Assembly (NCBI GenBank): GCA_963843645.1 | Contig: CAWJLE010000003.1 | Span: forward strand, 1,240,001-1,304,000 | Origin: CAWJLE01 sp963843645 | GTDB lineage: Bacteria > Chloroflexota > Anaerolineae > DAOTYC01 | Direction of reading: 5' to 3' | DNA: 64,000 nucleotides | The notes under the pieces: generated by a model | Seen by the model: only the letters and a program-made list of their open reading frames with translations | What the model was told of the DNA's origin: nothing | Databases searched by the model: none | Made by a program: the position numbers and the translations under genes | Part shown: one piece after another, positions 1 through 8,747 of the stretch | Numbering within the stretch: position 1 is the stretch's first letter | Layout of the letters: each line of letters opens with the position of its first letter

Positions 1-849
1 TGGAGGATCACTTTTGCGCCGGGCACTGACAAGAGCAGCGAGGCTTACACGGCATGGGTCGTCGATGGCCAGTTCGATCCAGAGCATATCTCGCGCGACC
101 CACTGCACAACCGGGCACTGCCTCCCGATGGCTGGATCGACAGCAGCGAGGCGATGCCGACTTTTCTGGACAACGGCGGCGCGGCATTCCTGGAACATCA
201 TCCGCAGGCAAAGCTCGACCTGGAACTGCGCGAGGGACTCCTATCGTCGAAATTCAACTGGCACATCGAAGCGATCGAGGGTGACTGGTCGGGGCCCGGC
301 GCGACCTTGTCCATGGACATCGACCCGACGTCGAACGCCGTGGACGTCGGCCCCAGGACGTGGGAACCGGCGACGGGTTACTTCACTGCCCAGGAGGCCG
401 CGGAGGCCGCCCGGAAGTCGATGAGCAAATACCCCAACGCTAAGATGACCGAGATATTTGGCTCAGTACAGGCGGGTGAGCAGGGGTACGACTCAGCCCG
501 CTGCAGCTACTGGCTGGTTTACTACCACTGGAAAGAGCCCGTCGACACAGACGGCTTCATCGAGATCCAGGAAAGGGGCTACAGTCTGTCGCTGACCAAC
601 GGCAAGGTAAAGGATGCGGGGTACGCCACGTACAGTTACAGCCCAGACGTGACCGGCGATTGGGGCGACTCGCCTGAGGCGCTGGCCGCCTTCCAGGCCA
701 CCGCCGACTACCGGGCGTTCGCCGAGCGCTTCGCCGACCCCGTGTGGTCCTTCGTGCTCGTCGGCGACGAAAAGCTCGGCCACTTGTGGAAGATCAGTGC
801 GGAATTGAAGGGTCTGAAACTGGAAGAACGCTTCACCCTGGTGGATTGA
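1..849 (+). CDS. Hypothetical protein, 5' end outside the window
   Basis: The frame is open from base 1 to a TGA at 847-849 and gives at least 282 residues. It is rich in Trp, Tyr and acidic residues and has no membrane segment in the visible part. The first ATG in view (154) lies inside sequence that already reads like protein (WRITFAPGTDKSSEAYTAWV), so the true start is upstream of the window. The central part contains a segment (AQEAAEAARKSMSKYPNAK) followed by alternating hydrophobic strands, reminiscent of small secreted or extracytoplasmic alpha/beta domains. I do not recognise the family. Confidence 0.7.
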   Translation, partial: WRITFAPGTDKSSEAYTAWVVDGQFDPEHISRDPLHNRALPPDGWIDSSEAMPTFLDNGGAAFLEHHPQAKLDLELREGLLSSKFNWHIEAIEGDWSGPGATLSMDIDPTSNAVDVGPRTWEPATGYFTAQEAAEAARKSMSKYPNAKMTEIFGSVQAGEQGYDSARCSYWLVYYHWKEPVDTDGFIEIQERGYSLSLTNGKVKDAGYATYSYSPDVTGDWGDSPEALAAFQATADYRAFAERFADPVWSFVLVGDEKLGHLWKISAELKGLKLEERFTLVD

Positions 850-1719
850 GCGGGCGCCATTCGAATGTATCGGTCCGAGTGATGGCGGCCCTGCCCTCCA
901 CAGTGATCGCGCCCCCTGATTGCCGCGTGCCTTGTCGCCGATTCCCGCTCGTCTGACCCGCGGGCTTGCTCGGCGCGGTTGCGGCCGTACCAAGTGCAGG
1001 ATGAGGCAGCATCCAACCGCTGACAGCAAAACAGCTGATCGCGTTTTGCGGCGCAGGGGCTCCGGAAGTCCTGCAAAGTCCTCTATAGAGAAGTCGTTGA
1101 GGGGCCGGCCATCCAGGTGCCGGCCGCTGCTGTTGATGAGACGATCGACGCGGCCGTACCTCGCCACGGCGTGCTCGATCCGAACCTCGGTCTGGTCCGC
1201 TCGCGAGACGTTGCACGGCTCGAGACGACGCTGCTCGGGGTTCAAAGGTCAGCACCTGGATCCACCCCGCCTTCGCGCGCTGCTGCCCCCGGAGGACCGC
1301 TAGCAAGCTCCTCGTCGATGCCGTGCGCACCTCGTGGTGCGATCGTGGCTTCAGCCCGAGGCACGGCTTGGAAAGGCGGTGCAACACGTACCACCGAAGC
1401 GTCGCCCTTTTTCTGGCGCCAATTGGTCGCGCCGCGCGCAAGCCCTCCATCCTTTGCCCCGCAGCTTCGGATATGCAGATGATACTCTTGCCCTGTCGCA
1501 CGGGCGTCAGATCGAGCAAGCTTGTGTTGCGCCACGTGGCCACACAGTGCATTGAATCACACCATGGTCTCCAGTAGCATTTCGGGTAAATCTATGGTAA
1601 AATATCCAACGTGCTTTTGGCCCTCTGCTGCGTGACAATCGAATGCATCGCCGGCAAGCTGACGGCTGGACCGCGGCCTCGTGCTGGGCAAATGCAGTGC
1701 GGAAAGGAGCTGACCGCCA
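850..1719. other. Intergenic region with no intact gene
   Basis: This 870-base stretch separates the truncated first gene from the hybrid kinase. Several open frames exist on both strands but none has a ribosome binding site plus protein-like composition over its length. The only recognisable content is the short dehydrogenase remnant annotated separately on the minus strand. The last 150 bases are AT-richer than the rest and probably hold the promoter of the kinase gene, but I could not pick one convincing promoter. Confidence 0.5.
1066..1215 (-). pseudogene. Remnant of a short-chain dehydrogenase/reductase
   Basis: On the minus strand about 50 codons read CNVSRADQTEVRIEHAVARY, then GRVDRLINSSGRHLDGRPLN, then DFSIEDF. 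This matches the part of classical SDR enzymes that runs from the 'DVs' turn through the NNAG motif (here degraded to NSSG) to helix D. Sequence before and after in the same frame does not continue the fold, and there is no GxxxGxG nucleotide-binding motif or YxxxK catalytic pair nearby. I infer a decayed or deleted SDR gene. The family is common elsewhere in this window (7.9, 9.6 and 17.9 kb). Confidence 0.45.
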
Positions 1720-4281
1720 ATGATACCCACATCGATCAGGGTCCTTCTCATCGAAGACAACCCCTTCGACGCTGAGTTGCTGTGTTACGCATTGACCGGC
1801 GCCCGGGCAACGTCGTTCGCCATGACTCACGTGGACCGGATCAGCGCTGCCTTGCAGCATTTGGATGCCGAACCTTGCGATGTGGTACTGCTCGATCTTT
1901 CGCTGCCCGACAGCCACGGATTAGATTCGCTGGCATCCATATACGCCCACCGGCCGTCTGTGCCGGTCATCGTGTTGACCGGACTGGACGATGACGATGT
2001 GGCGATCCAGGCCATGCGCAGTGGCGCTCAGGATTACCTCGTCAAGGGACACATGGACGACACGACGTTGACTCGGTCCTTGCTGTACGCCATCGAGCGC
2101 AAGCGAACAGCCGAAGAGATCCGGCGGCTCAACGAAGAGCTCGAGCAACGCGTCCAAGAGCGGACAGCGGAACTACAGCAGATCAACCGGGCGCTACGCA
2201 TGCTCAGCGAGTGCAGCGCAACGGTGGTCCACGCGCGCGATGAGAATGAGATGCTGTTGGACATCTGCCGTCAGATCGCCGATATCGGCGGCTATCCGCT
2301 GGCCTGGGTCGCATTTGCCGACCACGACGAGGACCGGACGATTCGGGCCGTGGCACGCGCCGGACGAGACACGGAATTCCTGGTTGACCGTGCCTGCACC
2401 TGGGCGGACACGATTGAAGGACGAGGCCCCATGGCCACGGCCATCCGAACCGGCCGGGTCTACGTTTGCAACGACGTTGCACTGGATCCCCGGTGCGCAC
2501 CCTGGGACGAGGGCATGCGCCGGGCAGGATTCAACTCACTCATCGCCTTGCCGCTGACCGCCGCCGACCAGGTTTTCGGCGTGATCGGCATCGTCTCTGT
2601 CGGGCCAAATGCCTTCCAGCCCGAAGAGGTGCACTTGCTCAAGCAGCTGGCCGGCGACACGGCCTACGCGATCGACGCTTTGCGGCAACGCGCGGAGCAT
2701 GAGCGATTCGACGCGGCACTTCAGGCAAGTGAGGAGCGGTACCGTCTCCTGTTCGATGGTATTCCTATCGGCATCGGCACAGCCGATGCCGATGGACAGG
2801 TGCTGGCAGCCAATCCAGCCATGCAGCAAATCACCGGTTATACGCTCGAAGAGCTGCAGACCATGAACGCGTCCAAACTGTACGCCTGCGCAGAGGATCG
2901 AGAAGCGCTCGTGCTGATCTTGGAGATGCATGGCCGAGTGCAGAACCGCACGGTTTTGTTCCGTCGAAAGGACGGCTGCACGTGGTGGGGCCTGCTCAAC
3001 ATGGCCTTCGTCGAAATGCACGGCCGCAAAGTGCTGCTGACAATTCTGCGCGACATCAGTGAAATCAAGCTAGCTGAGGCAGAGAATGAAAGGATGCAGG
3101 CTCAGCTACTGCAAGCCCAGAAGATGGAGGCCGTCGGCCGGCTGGCAGGCGGCGTCGCACACGATTTCAACAATCTGCTGACCGCCATCCTGGGTTATAC
3201 TGCACTGCTGCTGATAGAAGTCGGGGACAACGCGCCGATTCGCCAGGATTTGGAGCGCGTCCAGAATGCGGCAACTCGTGCCACCAGCCTGACTCGCCAG
3301 CTCCTCCTGTTCAGCCGAAAGCAGCCCCTGGAGTTCACGAGTGTCGACGTGAATTCCACTGTCGACGGCTTGTTGAAAATGCTCGTTCGGCTGATCGGCG
3401 AGGACATCACCGTCCGGGCCGATCTTTCGCCCGACCTGTGGAAAGTCCGGGCCGACCCCGGCCAGTTGGAACAGGTTCTCATGAACCTTGCCGTGAATGC
3501 TCGAGATGCCATGCCCGAGGGCGGAACGCTCACGATCCATGCCCGGAATGTGACTTTCGGGCCCGACCGAAGCGACGCCAAACCCGGGGCGGAGCCCGGC
3601 CCGTTCGTGCAACTCACAGTCGCCGATACCGGCACAGGCATGAGCGCCGAGGTCGTGGAGCACATCTTCGAGCCCTTCTTCACCACCAAGGAGGAAGGCA
3701 AAGGCACGGGCCTGGGACTATCAGTCGTCTATGGTATTGTGAGCGAGCACAAAGGATGGGTCGATGTGGAGACCGAGCTGGGCCACGGCTCCGCCTTCCA
3801 CATCTACTTTCCGGCGGGCCCATCGGAGCGATCTCGCACAGCGAGGAAGAAGATCGACGCGGCCAGACTGCAGGGCCATGGGGAGCGAATCCTGCTGGTT
3901 GAAGATCAGGTGGAAGTGCGAGATTTTGCGCGCCGGGCGCTCGCCGAGCATGGCTACACGGTCATTACCGCCGAGAACGCGCAGCAAGCACTGGACCTCT
4001 TCGCCGAGGAACAGGGCCGGTTCGACCTGATCTTCGCCGATGTTGTGCTGCCCGACCTGCACGGGCTGCGCTTGATCGAGCAACTGCAGGCAGACTGCCC
4101 GGCGTTGCTGGCAAGCGGCTACTTCGACGAAAAATCCCATCAAGATCTCATTCGCGAGCGTGGCTACGCATTCCTCGTGAAGCCCTACAGCGTTCCGGAT
4201 CTTCTCCGCAACGTGCACGACCTTCTGGCCTCATCGCGGAAAGACGACCGACCGGCATCGCCCATAAGACAGCGGACGTAG
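1720..4281 (+). CDS. Hybrid sensor histidine kinase with receiver domains at both ends
   Basis: Soluble 853-residue phosphorelay protein. Order of domains: receiver (about 6-122, phospho-acceptor Asp59 in VVLLDLSLPD), coiled coil (128-165), GAF (about 168-322), PAS (about 336-455), NtrB-type HisKA (GGVAHDFNN, His481), HATPase (N box NLAVNARDAMP, G1 DTGTGM, F box FEPFFTTK, G2 GTGLGLS) and a second receiver (FDLIFADVVLPD, Asp774). No membrane segment is present, so it should sense a cytoplasmic signal or receive phosphate from another kinase through the first receiver. The start is fixed by AAAGGAG at 1702-1708. No output regulator is adjacent, so the partner is unknown. Confidence 0.93.
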   Translation: MIPTSIRVLLIEDNPFDAELLCYALTGARATSFAMTHVDRISAALQHLDAEPCDVVLLDLSLPDSHGLDSLASIYAHRPSVPVIVLTGLDDDDVAIQAMRSGAQDYLVKGHMDDTTLTRSLLYAIERKRTAEEIRRLNEELEQRVQERTAELQQINRALRMLSECSATVVHARDENEMLLDICRQIADIGGYPLAWVAFADHDEDRTIRAVARAGRDTEFLVDRACTWADTIEGRGPMATAIRTGRVYVCNDVALDPRCAPWDEGMRRAGFNSLIALPLTAADQVFGVIGIVSVGPNAFQPEEVHLLKQLAGDTAYAIDALRQRAEHERFDAALQASEERYRLLFDGIPIGIGTADADGQVLAANPAMQQITGYTLEELQTMNASKLYACAEDREALVLILEMHGRVQNRTVLFRRKDGCTWWGLLNMAFVEMHGRKVLLTILRDISEIKLAEAENERMQAQLLQAQKMEAVGRLAGGVAHDFNNLLTAILGYTALLLIEVGDNAPIRQDLERVQNAATRATSLTRQLLLFSRKQPLEFTSVDVNSTVDGLLKMLVRLIGEDITVRADLSPDLWKVRADPGQLEQVLMNLAVNARDAMPEGGTLTIHARNVTFGPDRSDAKPGAEPGPFVQLTVADTGTGMSAEVVEHIFEPFFTTKEEGKGTGLGLSVVYGIVSEHKGWVDVETELGHGSAFHIYFPAGPSERSRTARKKIDAARLQGHGERILLVEDQVEVRDFARRALAEHGYTVITAENAQQALDLFAEEQGRFDLIFADVVLPDLHGLRLIEQLQADCPALLASGYFDEKSHQDLIRERGYAFLVKPYSVPDLLRNVHDLLASSRKDDRPASPIRQRT

Positions 4282-4386
4282 GAGGAAAATGGTCGCCCAC
4301 TAGACTCGCTATCCAGGCAGATGTTGGACGGCGGCAAGAGCTCTCCACCGAAGTGGAATGGGTGTCTGTCGAGATTTCTCGATCAT

Positions 4387-4416
4387 TTGCTCATTCGCGC
4401 CACCAGCGGTTATGAT
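4387..4416 (+). promoter_or_regulatory. Sigma70-type promoter of the small TPR-like gene
   Basis: TTGCTC (4387-4392), 18-base spacer, TATGAT (4411-4416). Transcription would start just before the GGGAGGAG ribosome binding site at 4429, which argues for the ATG at 4440 and against the GTG at 4419 as start codon. Confidence 0.5.
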
Positions 4417-4439
4417 AAGTGTCCACTTGGGAGGAGCTC

Positions 4440-4727
4440 ATGAACCAGTCGGAATCGATCGTCGAAAGAGCCAGGCGAGCCAAAGCGATCATGCTGCGCG
4501 ACCGCACAGCCGGTGAACGGGCGTTCGACGCACTGCTGGCGCGTCAGCCACGTGAGGGGCTCATCTGGCTAATGCGCGGCGGCGCGTACGAGGCGCTCGC
4601 TGATCTGGGCCAGGCAGCGGAAGACTACGCCACAGCAATGGACCTTCTTCCGCCAGGCGAGTGGCGGCTCGTGGCCCAGTCTGCCTTCGAGCGTGTGGCC
4701 TCGTGTCACGGCAATACCGTTCGATGA
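4440..4727 (+). CDS. Small TPR-like protein
   Basis: A 95-residue soluble helical protein. The ATG at 4440 is preceded by GGGAGGAG with a short spacer; an in-frame GTG at 4419 is less likely. The middle (LIWLMRGGAYEALADLGQAA then EDYATAMDLLPP) has the small/large residue pattern of a tetratricopeptide hairpin with the closing Pro of the repeat. TPR proteins mediate protein contacts, and nothing here shows the partner. It stands alone between the hybrid kinase and a convergent small gene. Confidence 0.65.
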   Translation: MNQSESIVERARRAKAIMLRDRTAGERAFDALLARQPREGLIWLMRGGAYEALADLGQAAEDYATAMDLLPPGEWRLVAQSAFERVASCHGNTVR

Positions 4728-4814
4728 GCCGCGGCCGGCGACAGGCAAATCGACGCCTGGTCCAGGAGTAGCTACCTTCCTGGCCAGGCGATCATAAACC
4801 TCACACGTACCGAG

Positions 4815-5099
4815 TTATGCTGGCTGTTTCTCGATCTCGTCGACGAAGAAAAGGTCGGGCCGGTCGACCACGCCCGCTCGCTCCATCGTATCACGGAGAT
4901 CGGCAGACTCAGCGAACGCCTGGGCGCGCTTGAGGTCGTCCCATTCAAAGAGTATCAACACTTCGCTTGAATCGTTGGCATTCCGAAACACGCGTGCGCT
5001 CTTCGAGCCGCTCTTCTTGCGAACAGCACCGTGCTCGTCGAAAAATGGCTTCCATTTGGCGAAATCCTTCACTTTATGTCGAACGATTAGAAATGGCAT
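4815..5099 (-). CDS. Antibiotic biosynthesis monooxygenase (ABM)-fold small protein
   Basis: A 94-residue protein starting MPFLIVRHKVKDFAKWKPFF, with a ferredoxin-like alpha/beta pattern and the segment SEVLILFEWDDLKRAQAF typical of the dimeric ABM/Dabb family. Members act as cofactor-free oxygenases or simple dimeric cyclase-like binding proteins, and substrate cannot be read from sequence. AAGGAGG lies just upstream of the ATG. A TTGATC-17-TAAACT promoter (5154-5182) precedes it, so it is probably monocistronic. Confidence 0.75.
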   Translation of the reverse strand: MPFLIVRHKVKDFAKWKPFFDEHGAVRKKSGSKSARVFRNANDSSEVLILFEWDDLKRAQAFAESADLRDTMERAGVVDRPDLFFVDEIEKQPA

Positions 5100-5153
5100 T
5101 TCACGTCCTCCTTCGGGTGGATAGGCTACGACGTAGAACTGTCTACGATTCTA

Positions 5154-5182
5154 AGTTTAGTGTCATACTCGCAATCGATCAA
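5154..5182 (-). promoter_or_regulatory. Promoter of the ABM-fold gene
   Basis: Minus-strand TTGATC (5177-5182), 17-base spacer, TAAACT (5154-5159), about 55 bases upstream of the start codon. Confidence 0.45.
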
Positions 5183-5594
5183 TGACGTCGGTCATAGAGG
5201 TGCACACGGGCTTGAAACCGTGCTGTGCAGCCTCAACCACAAGAACGATCTGGACGAAGCACGGCCGACCAGGCAGTTGCTCAGCCTGAATCACCCGAAT
5301 GCCCTCAGGGAATCGTTCGAAAGATTCGCCGCACGCCAGTAACACCTGGAATGGCGGCGACTGACACTTGCGGACTGCTGATCGGCTGTCTCGTGCGACG
5401 CCCGACTCCGGCCTAGGCACCGCCGCCGCTCCAGGGAGAGCCCTTCCCTGGCGATTTTGGTCGCCGCCACAGGCGCTAGTTTGTTCAGTGCAGATGTTCT
5501 GGTTTCCTCTTGCCAGGTGCGCTCAACAGGGGTATATTTCGTCCAGATTACAGGCACGGGCGATAGCTCGCATCTCGCTCGGGCTGATGGAGGA
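5183..5594. other. Intergenic region without a supported gene
   Basis: About 410 bases between the divergent ABM and TPR-membrane genes. A minus-strand frame at 5163-5420 has a partly protein-like end (GRPCFVQIVLVVEAAQHGFK) but no ribosome binding site, and its beginning is not protein-like. It may be a gene remnant; I do not call it. Confidence 0.35.
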
Positions 5595-5597
5595 ATG

Positions 5598-6203
5598 ATG
5601 GCTCACACCAACCCGACGCTCGAAAAAGCAGCGGCGCTGCTGAGCGCAGGACACAAGACTCGGGCGCAGCGGATTCTGGTGAAGTACCTGCAGTCGAACG
5701 TCGAGAGCGAGACCGGCTGGCTTCTTCTTGCCCAGGCAGTGACCGAACCGGCCCGACAGCGGGAGTGTCTGGGCTACGTACTCGCAATCGATCCAGAGAA
5801 CGAGGAAGCTCGGCGAATGCTGGCCGCGCTCGATGGCATGCCCGGCATCGAGACCCCAGGGACAGACCCAAACTCAGCCGACCAGGTCCAGGGGAACAGG
5901 CAGGATACCGCGGTGGAGGCTGTGGAAAGATTGCGCGGCAACGTCGGTCGGCTGCAGCTCGGAAGACAGAAGCAGCAGAAGCTTCTCTGGGAGTCGGTCA
6001 GCGCCATGATCACCATCGCCGTGGCTGCAGCCGTGCTGGCCTGGCTCAAGCTCTACGCCCTGCTTCCACTACTGGGTCTGAGCTTCCTCGGAGTGTTAGC
6101 CGTGCTGGTCCTGGTTCTCATCCGTCGACGCGAGTTTAGCCGCGTGCTCGCCGCACAGCAGCGAGAGCTTGCAATGAGAGAAGCCCTCTTGCATGAACGA
6201 TGA
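5598..6203 (+). CDS. TPR-like protein with two C-terminal membrane helices
   Basis: A 201-residue protein. The two adjacent ATGs (5595, 5598) follow GGAGGA very closely. The N-terminal 90 residues contain GWLLLAQAVTEPARQRECLG then YVLAIDPENEEARRMLAAL, a TPR pattern often repeated in Chloroflexota proteins. A linker and short coiled coil (DTAVEAVERLRGNVGRLQL) lead to two hydrophobic helices (about 135-157 and 160-180) and a basic C-terminal tail. It is probably a membrane-tethered scaffold; function unknown. A 14-bp-stem terminator follows at 6294. Confidence 0.75.
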   Translation: MAHTNPTLEKAAALLSAGHKTRAQRILVKYLQSNVESETGWLLLAQAVTEPARQRECLGYVLAIDPENEEARRMLAALDGMPGIETPGTDPNSADQVQGNRQDTAVEAVERLRGNVGRLQLGRQKQQKLLWESVSAMITIAVAAAVLAWLKLYALLPLLGLSFLGVLAVLVLVLIRRREFSRVLAAQQRELAMREALLHER

Positions 6204-6293
6204 CGGTTGAACCCGGCGAGAAAACAGAATTTGAAGATCGGAAGGTTGGCGACTCTGCTTTTACTCAAACGCGATCGACCCGAGCATAACCGC

Positions 6294-6332
6294 CGAAGCC
6301 TCCTCTGTTTGCAACCAGAGGAGGCTTCGTTT
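6294..6332 (+). terminator. Rho-independent terminator
   Basis: Perfect 14-bp stem (6294-6307 with 6316-6329), 8-base loop, followed by TTT. It lies downstream of the TPR-membrane gene in an otherwise empty 300-base gap (6204-6506). Confidence 0.7.
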
Positions 6333-6506
6333 AAACGCTCTGAGCAGCCCCTTATGCTTCCCAGGCCCACCGCCTGGCAAAAGCCCACACGGAACCGCCT
6401 GTTGTTCAACTGTACCTACATTATACACCTTTCGCGGCGTAGTGTCAACGGTTTTGTGCAATTTTGTTGCCCATTCCGGCTACAGTCTTGTCTCTGCAGC
6501 GTCCAT

Positions 6507-6884
6507 TTACCGTCGATTCTCCCGCTCGTCTCTCAACAGCATCGTCAGAACGAAGCTGACCACGCTGATGACCAGGCACCCAGGATCGCCGCGCCGACGG
6601 TTTCCACCCGGAAGTTGATTCCGACCTGCTGACCGAGTACCGAAGCCAGCCACAGCATCACAGCATTGATCACGAGAGTAGAACAAACCCAACGTCAAAA
6701 CGATCAGCGGGCAGGTCAGTAAGGACAGGATCGGTCGGATGAAGGCGTTGACCAGGCCGAAGATCAGGGCCAATCCGAACAGCTTCACCCAGTCTCCCTC
6801 GTAAGAGAGACCTGAGATGGGCAGGTACGTGGCGACGTACAGCCCGGCCACATTGATGAGCCAGCGGAGCAGGAAGTTTCGCAT
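6507..6884 (-). CDS. Phage-holin-4 superfamily (DUF/pfam04020-like) membrane protein, two compensating frameshifts
   Basis: Starts MRNFLLRWLINVAGLYVATY at 6884, after AAAGGAG. It continues with GLALIFGLVNAFIRPILSLL, the conserved core of the small four-helix membrane family named after a phage holin but found on most bacterial chromosomes. After LTLGLF the frame is lost through one extra base near 6680, runs in another frame as LVINAVMLWLASVLGQQVGI, and is restored by one missing base near 6575 to end VISVVSFVLTMLLRDE. Corrected length is 125 residues, as expected for the family. The native role is not established, and nothing phage-like surrounds it. Confidence 0.75.
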   Translation of the reverse strand: MRNFLLRWLINVAGLYVATYLPISGLSYEGDWVKLFGLALIFGLVNAFIRPILSLLTCPLIVLTLGLFYSRDQCCDAVAGFGTRSAGRNQLPGGNRRRGDPGCLVISVVSFVLTMLLRDERENRR

Positions 6885-6947
6885 GGGTACGGCTCCTTTC
6901 GGTGCAAGACTGTGTGTAATCGTTGTGTGGCCGGGCACGTGATTCGG

Positions 6948-7628
6948 TTAGGATCGAACGACGCCGCCTCGGACCCCGGTCAGTTCCATTCGCAGGTCAA
7001 GTACGGGCCCATGGCCCAGAGCGAGAATCCCCGGCGCCAGCGATCTGATCTTGGCCTGGCAGGCAGCCCGCAGGTGGTCTGACGCAATCGCAGCTACGTC
7101 GATCTCGAGCGCGTCCGCTCCGGCCTGGACCATCGGTTGCGGCGTTGGCCCCCATCGCATGAACAGATCGGCGGCAAAGAGCATCCGGTCAGCCTCTTCG
7201 AAGGCCAGCAATCCTTCGCGCAAATGCATCTCCGCGGGATACGTGACGAAGGACAGCCGGCGCTGTCCCAAGACCAGCACGTCGCCCTCTTTCTGGATCC
7301 GCGTGCGGTCAGTGAGACCAAACCCCGCGATCTGCTGCGCGGTCACCGCCGAGCCTACCGGAATCGCTTGCGGCGCCACTGCCAGCAAGCGCTGAAGGGC
7401 CCCGCATTCGTCCGCCTCGAAGTGAGAAATGAACGCGTAGGCGATCTCTGCCGGATCCACCACTTCCCGGATGCGCTGCAGGATGCCGATGAAGAGCGAC
7501 GCCGAACCGGTGTGCACCAGTGTAGGCTTCGCATCCATGATCAAGTACTGGTTGAACGATAGACCAATCTTCTCGTCAAACGTGGAGATGCGGTAGACGC
7601 CCTCCACGATCTCATTTAGCGTAGCCAT
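6948..7628 (-). CDS. Metallo-beta-lactamase-fold protein, diiron (ODP/FprA-like) type
   Basis: A 226-residue protein. The start at 7628 is chosen because AAAGGAG lies 6 bases upstream; a GTG at 7646 is the alternative. The fold shows VYRISTFDEKIGLSFNQYLI at the N-terminus, SHFEADECGAL (an HxExD metal motif as in flavodiiron proteins) and later EMHLREGLLAFEEADRMLFA with DLFMRWG and GHGP. These resemble the oxygen/NO-reducing diiron domain, but the flavodoxin domain of true flavodiiron proteins is absent. A role in oxygen, NO or redox handling is an inference. Confidence 0.75.
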   Translation of the reverse strand: MATLNEIVEGVYRISTFDEKIGLSFNQYLIMDAKPTLVHTGSASLFIGILQRIREVVDPAEIAYAFISHFEADECGALQRLLAVAPQAIPVGSAVTAQQIAGFGLTDRTRIQKEGDVLVLGQRRLSFVTYPAEMHLREGLLAFEEADRMLFAADLFMRWGPTPQPMVQAGADALEIDVAAIASDHLRAACQAKIRSLAPGILALGHGPVLDLRMELTGVRGGVVRS

Positions 7629-7666
7629 CGTGACTCCTTTCGTCACCGCGCTCCCCCTCTAACCTC

Positions 7667-7695
7667 ATGATACCGTGTTGAGGCCATTCCGACAA
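7667..7695 (-). promoter_or_regulatory. Promoter of the MBL-fold gene
   Basis: Minus-strand TTGTCG (7690-7695), 17-base spacer, TATCAT (7667-7672), about 40 bases upstream of the ATG at 7628. Confidence 0.45.
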
Positions 7696-7825
7696 GTGAG
7701 AAAGGTTACGGGAGCGGCGTGCATCGCTGCACTGCTCCTCGAACGATTTGCCCGAATCGGTCTTCTGTGCTAGCTTGGTGCGTTGCTGTCGTGCGGAACT
7801 CATATTTCGAGGAGGAAACATTGTG

Positions 7826-7882
7826 ATGGGACGGACTATCGGGTCGGCGAGCGCAGTCAGCCGGCGGGGCAGGCACGTATGA
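7826..7882 (+). CDS. Possible 18-residue upstream peptide coupled to the SDR gene
   Basis: A good ribosome binding site (GAGGAGGAA, 7809-7817) points to GTG 7823 / ATG 7826, not to the SDR start. The frame runs 18 codons and stops at TGA 7880-7882, which overlaps the ATG of the SDR gene (7879) as ATGA. The SDR itself has no ribosome binding site. Either this is a short translated leader that delivers ribosomes by coupling, or a one-base error hides an N-terminal extension of the SDR. Confidence 0.35.
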   Translation: MGRTIGSASAVSRRGRHV

Positions 7883-8652
7883 AGCGAAACTTGTTCGACT
7901 TGACAGGCAAGGTTGCCATCGTCACCGGGGCGGCCAGCGGGCTGGGCCAGGCCATAGCAGAAGGCTACGCCGACTATGGGGCCACGGTCGTACTCGTCGA
8001 TATCAGCCCGGAAGCATTGGAAACGGTCGCCGCAGGCATCCGCTCAGAGGGCGCCCGCGCGCTCGCGCTTCGCTGCAACGTCACACAAGAAGCCGAGGTC
8101 GAAGCGGTCGTGGCCCAGACGCTCGAGAGCTTCGGCCAGATCGACATCATGGCCAACGTGGCCGGCATTTCGGGCCGCAGTCCGGCCGAAGAGATGTCCG
8201 TTGCTTTGTGGGATCGAGTCGTTGAAGTAAACCTGAAGGGCACTTTCCTGTTTTCGGTGAAAGCCGGCCAGGCCATGATCGCACGAGGACGAGGTGGACG
8301 GATCATCAACATGTCCTCCGCGCTGGGCGTCGTGGGGATGACGACCGGAAATATCAACTACGCCGCCAGCAAGGGCGGGGTGATCGCGATGAGCCGCTGC
8401 CTGGCGGTCGAATGGGCCCGCTACAAGATCCTCGTCAATACCGTGGCCCCTACCCACTTCAGGACACCGATCATCCAGGACCTGTTGGCGCAGAAGCCAG
8501 AGACGATGGATTATTTCCTGAGTAACATCCCTCTCGGGCGCCTCGGCGAGCCGGAAGATATCGTCGGCCCATTCATTTTCCTCGCCTCGGACGCTTCGTC
8601 GATGATCACCGGGCATTGTCTCATGGTGGACGGCGGGCACACGGCCAGGTAG
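7879..8652 (+). CDS. Short-chain dehydrogenase/reductase (SDR)
   Basis: A 257-residue classical SDR, NAD(P)-dependent. It shows the nucleotide-binding TGAASGLG motif, NVAG (variant of NNAG), catalytic Ser in NMSSALG, YxxxK (YAASK) and the C-terminal ITGHCLMVDGG typical of 3-oxoacyl reductase or sugar-alcohol dehydrogenase types. Asp after the second strand (VLVDIS) suggests NAD(H) preference. It faces the ribose-type operon and probably oxidises a sugar or polyol, but the substrate is unknown. The start at 7879 fits the family N-terminus (MKRNLFDLTGKVAIVTG). Confidence 0.88.
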   Translation: MKRNLFDLTGKVAIVTGAASGLGQAIAEGYADYGATVVLVDISPEALETVAAGIRSEGARALALRCNVTQEAEVEAVVAQTLESFGQIDIMANVAGISGRSPAEEMSVALWDRVVEVNLKGTFLFSVKAGQAMIARGRGGRIINMSSALGVVGMTTGNINYAASKGGVIAMSRCLAVEWARYKILVNTVAPTHFRTPIIQDLLAQKPETMDYFLSNIPLGRLGEPEDIVGPFIFLASDASSMITGHCLMVDGGHTAR

Positions 8653-8674
8653 GACAATGGCTCGAAATCGATCA

Positions 8675-8701
8675 CGGCCTGTTCCGAGCTGGAACAGGCC
8701 G
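8675..8701. terminator. Hairpin terminator between convergent genes
   Basis: An 11-bp perfect stem (8675-8685 with 8691-8701) and 5-base loop, between the SDR stop (8652) and the HD-protein stop (8748). It can serve both strands. Confidence 0.6.
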
Positions 8702-8747
8702 CGATTGATGTGTCACATTGCCTCAGACCGTTGGGGCCGGTGCGGGC

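Noticed and set aside
5163..5420. 85-codon minus-strand gene
   Set aside because: Only its 3' half is protein-like; no ribosome binding site and the promoter of the ABM gene overlaps its end. At best a remnant.
6507..6884. Prophage remnant suggested by the holin name
   Set aside because: This membrane family is widespread on bacterial chromosomes; no lysin, tail, terminase or integrase is nearby.
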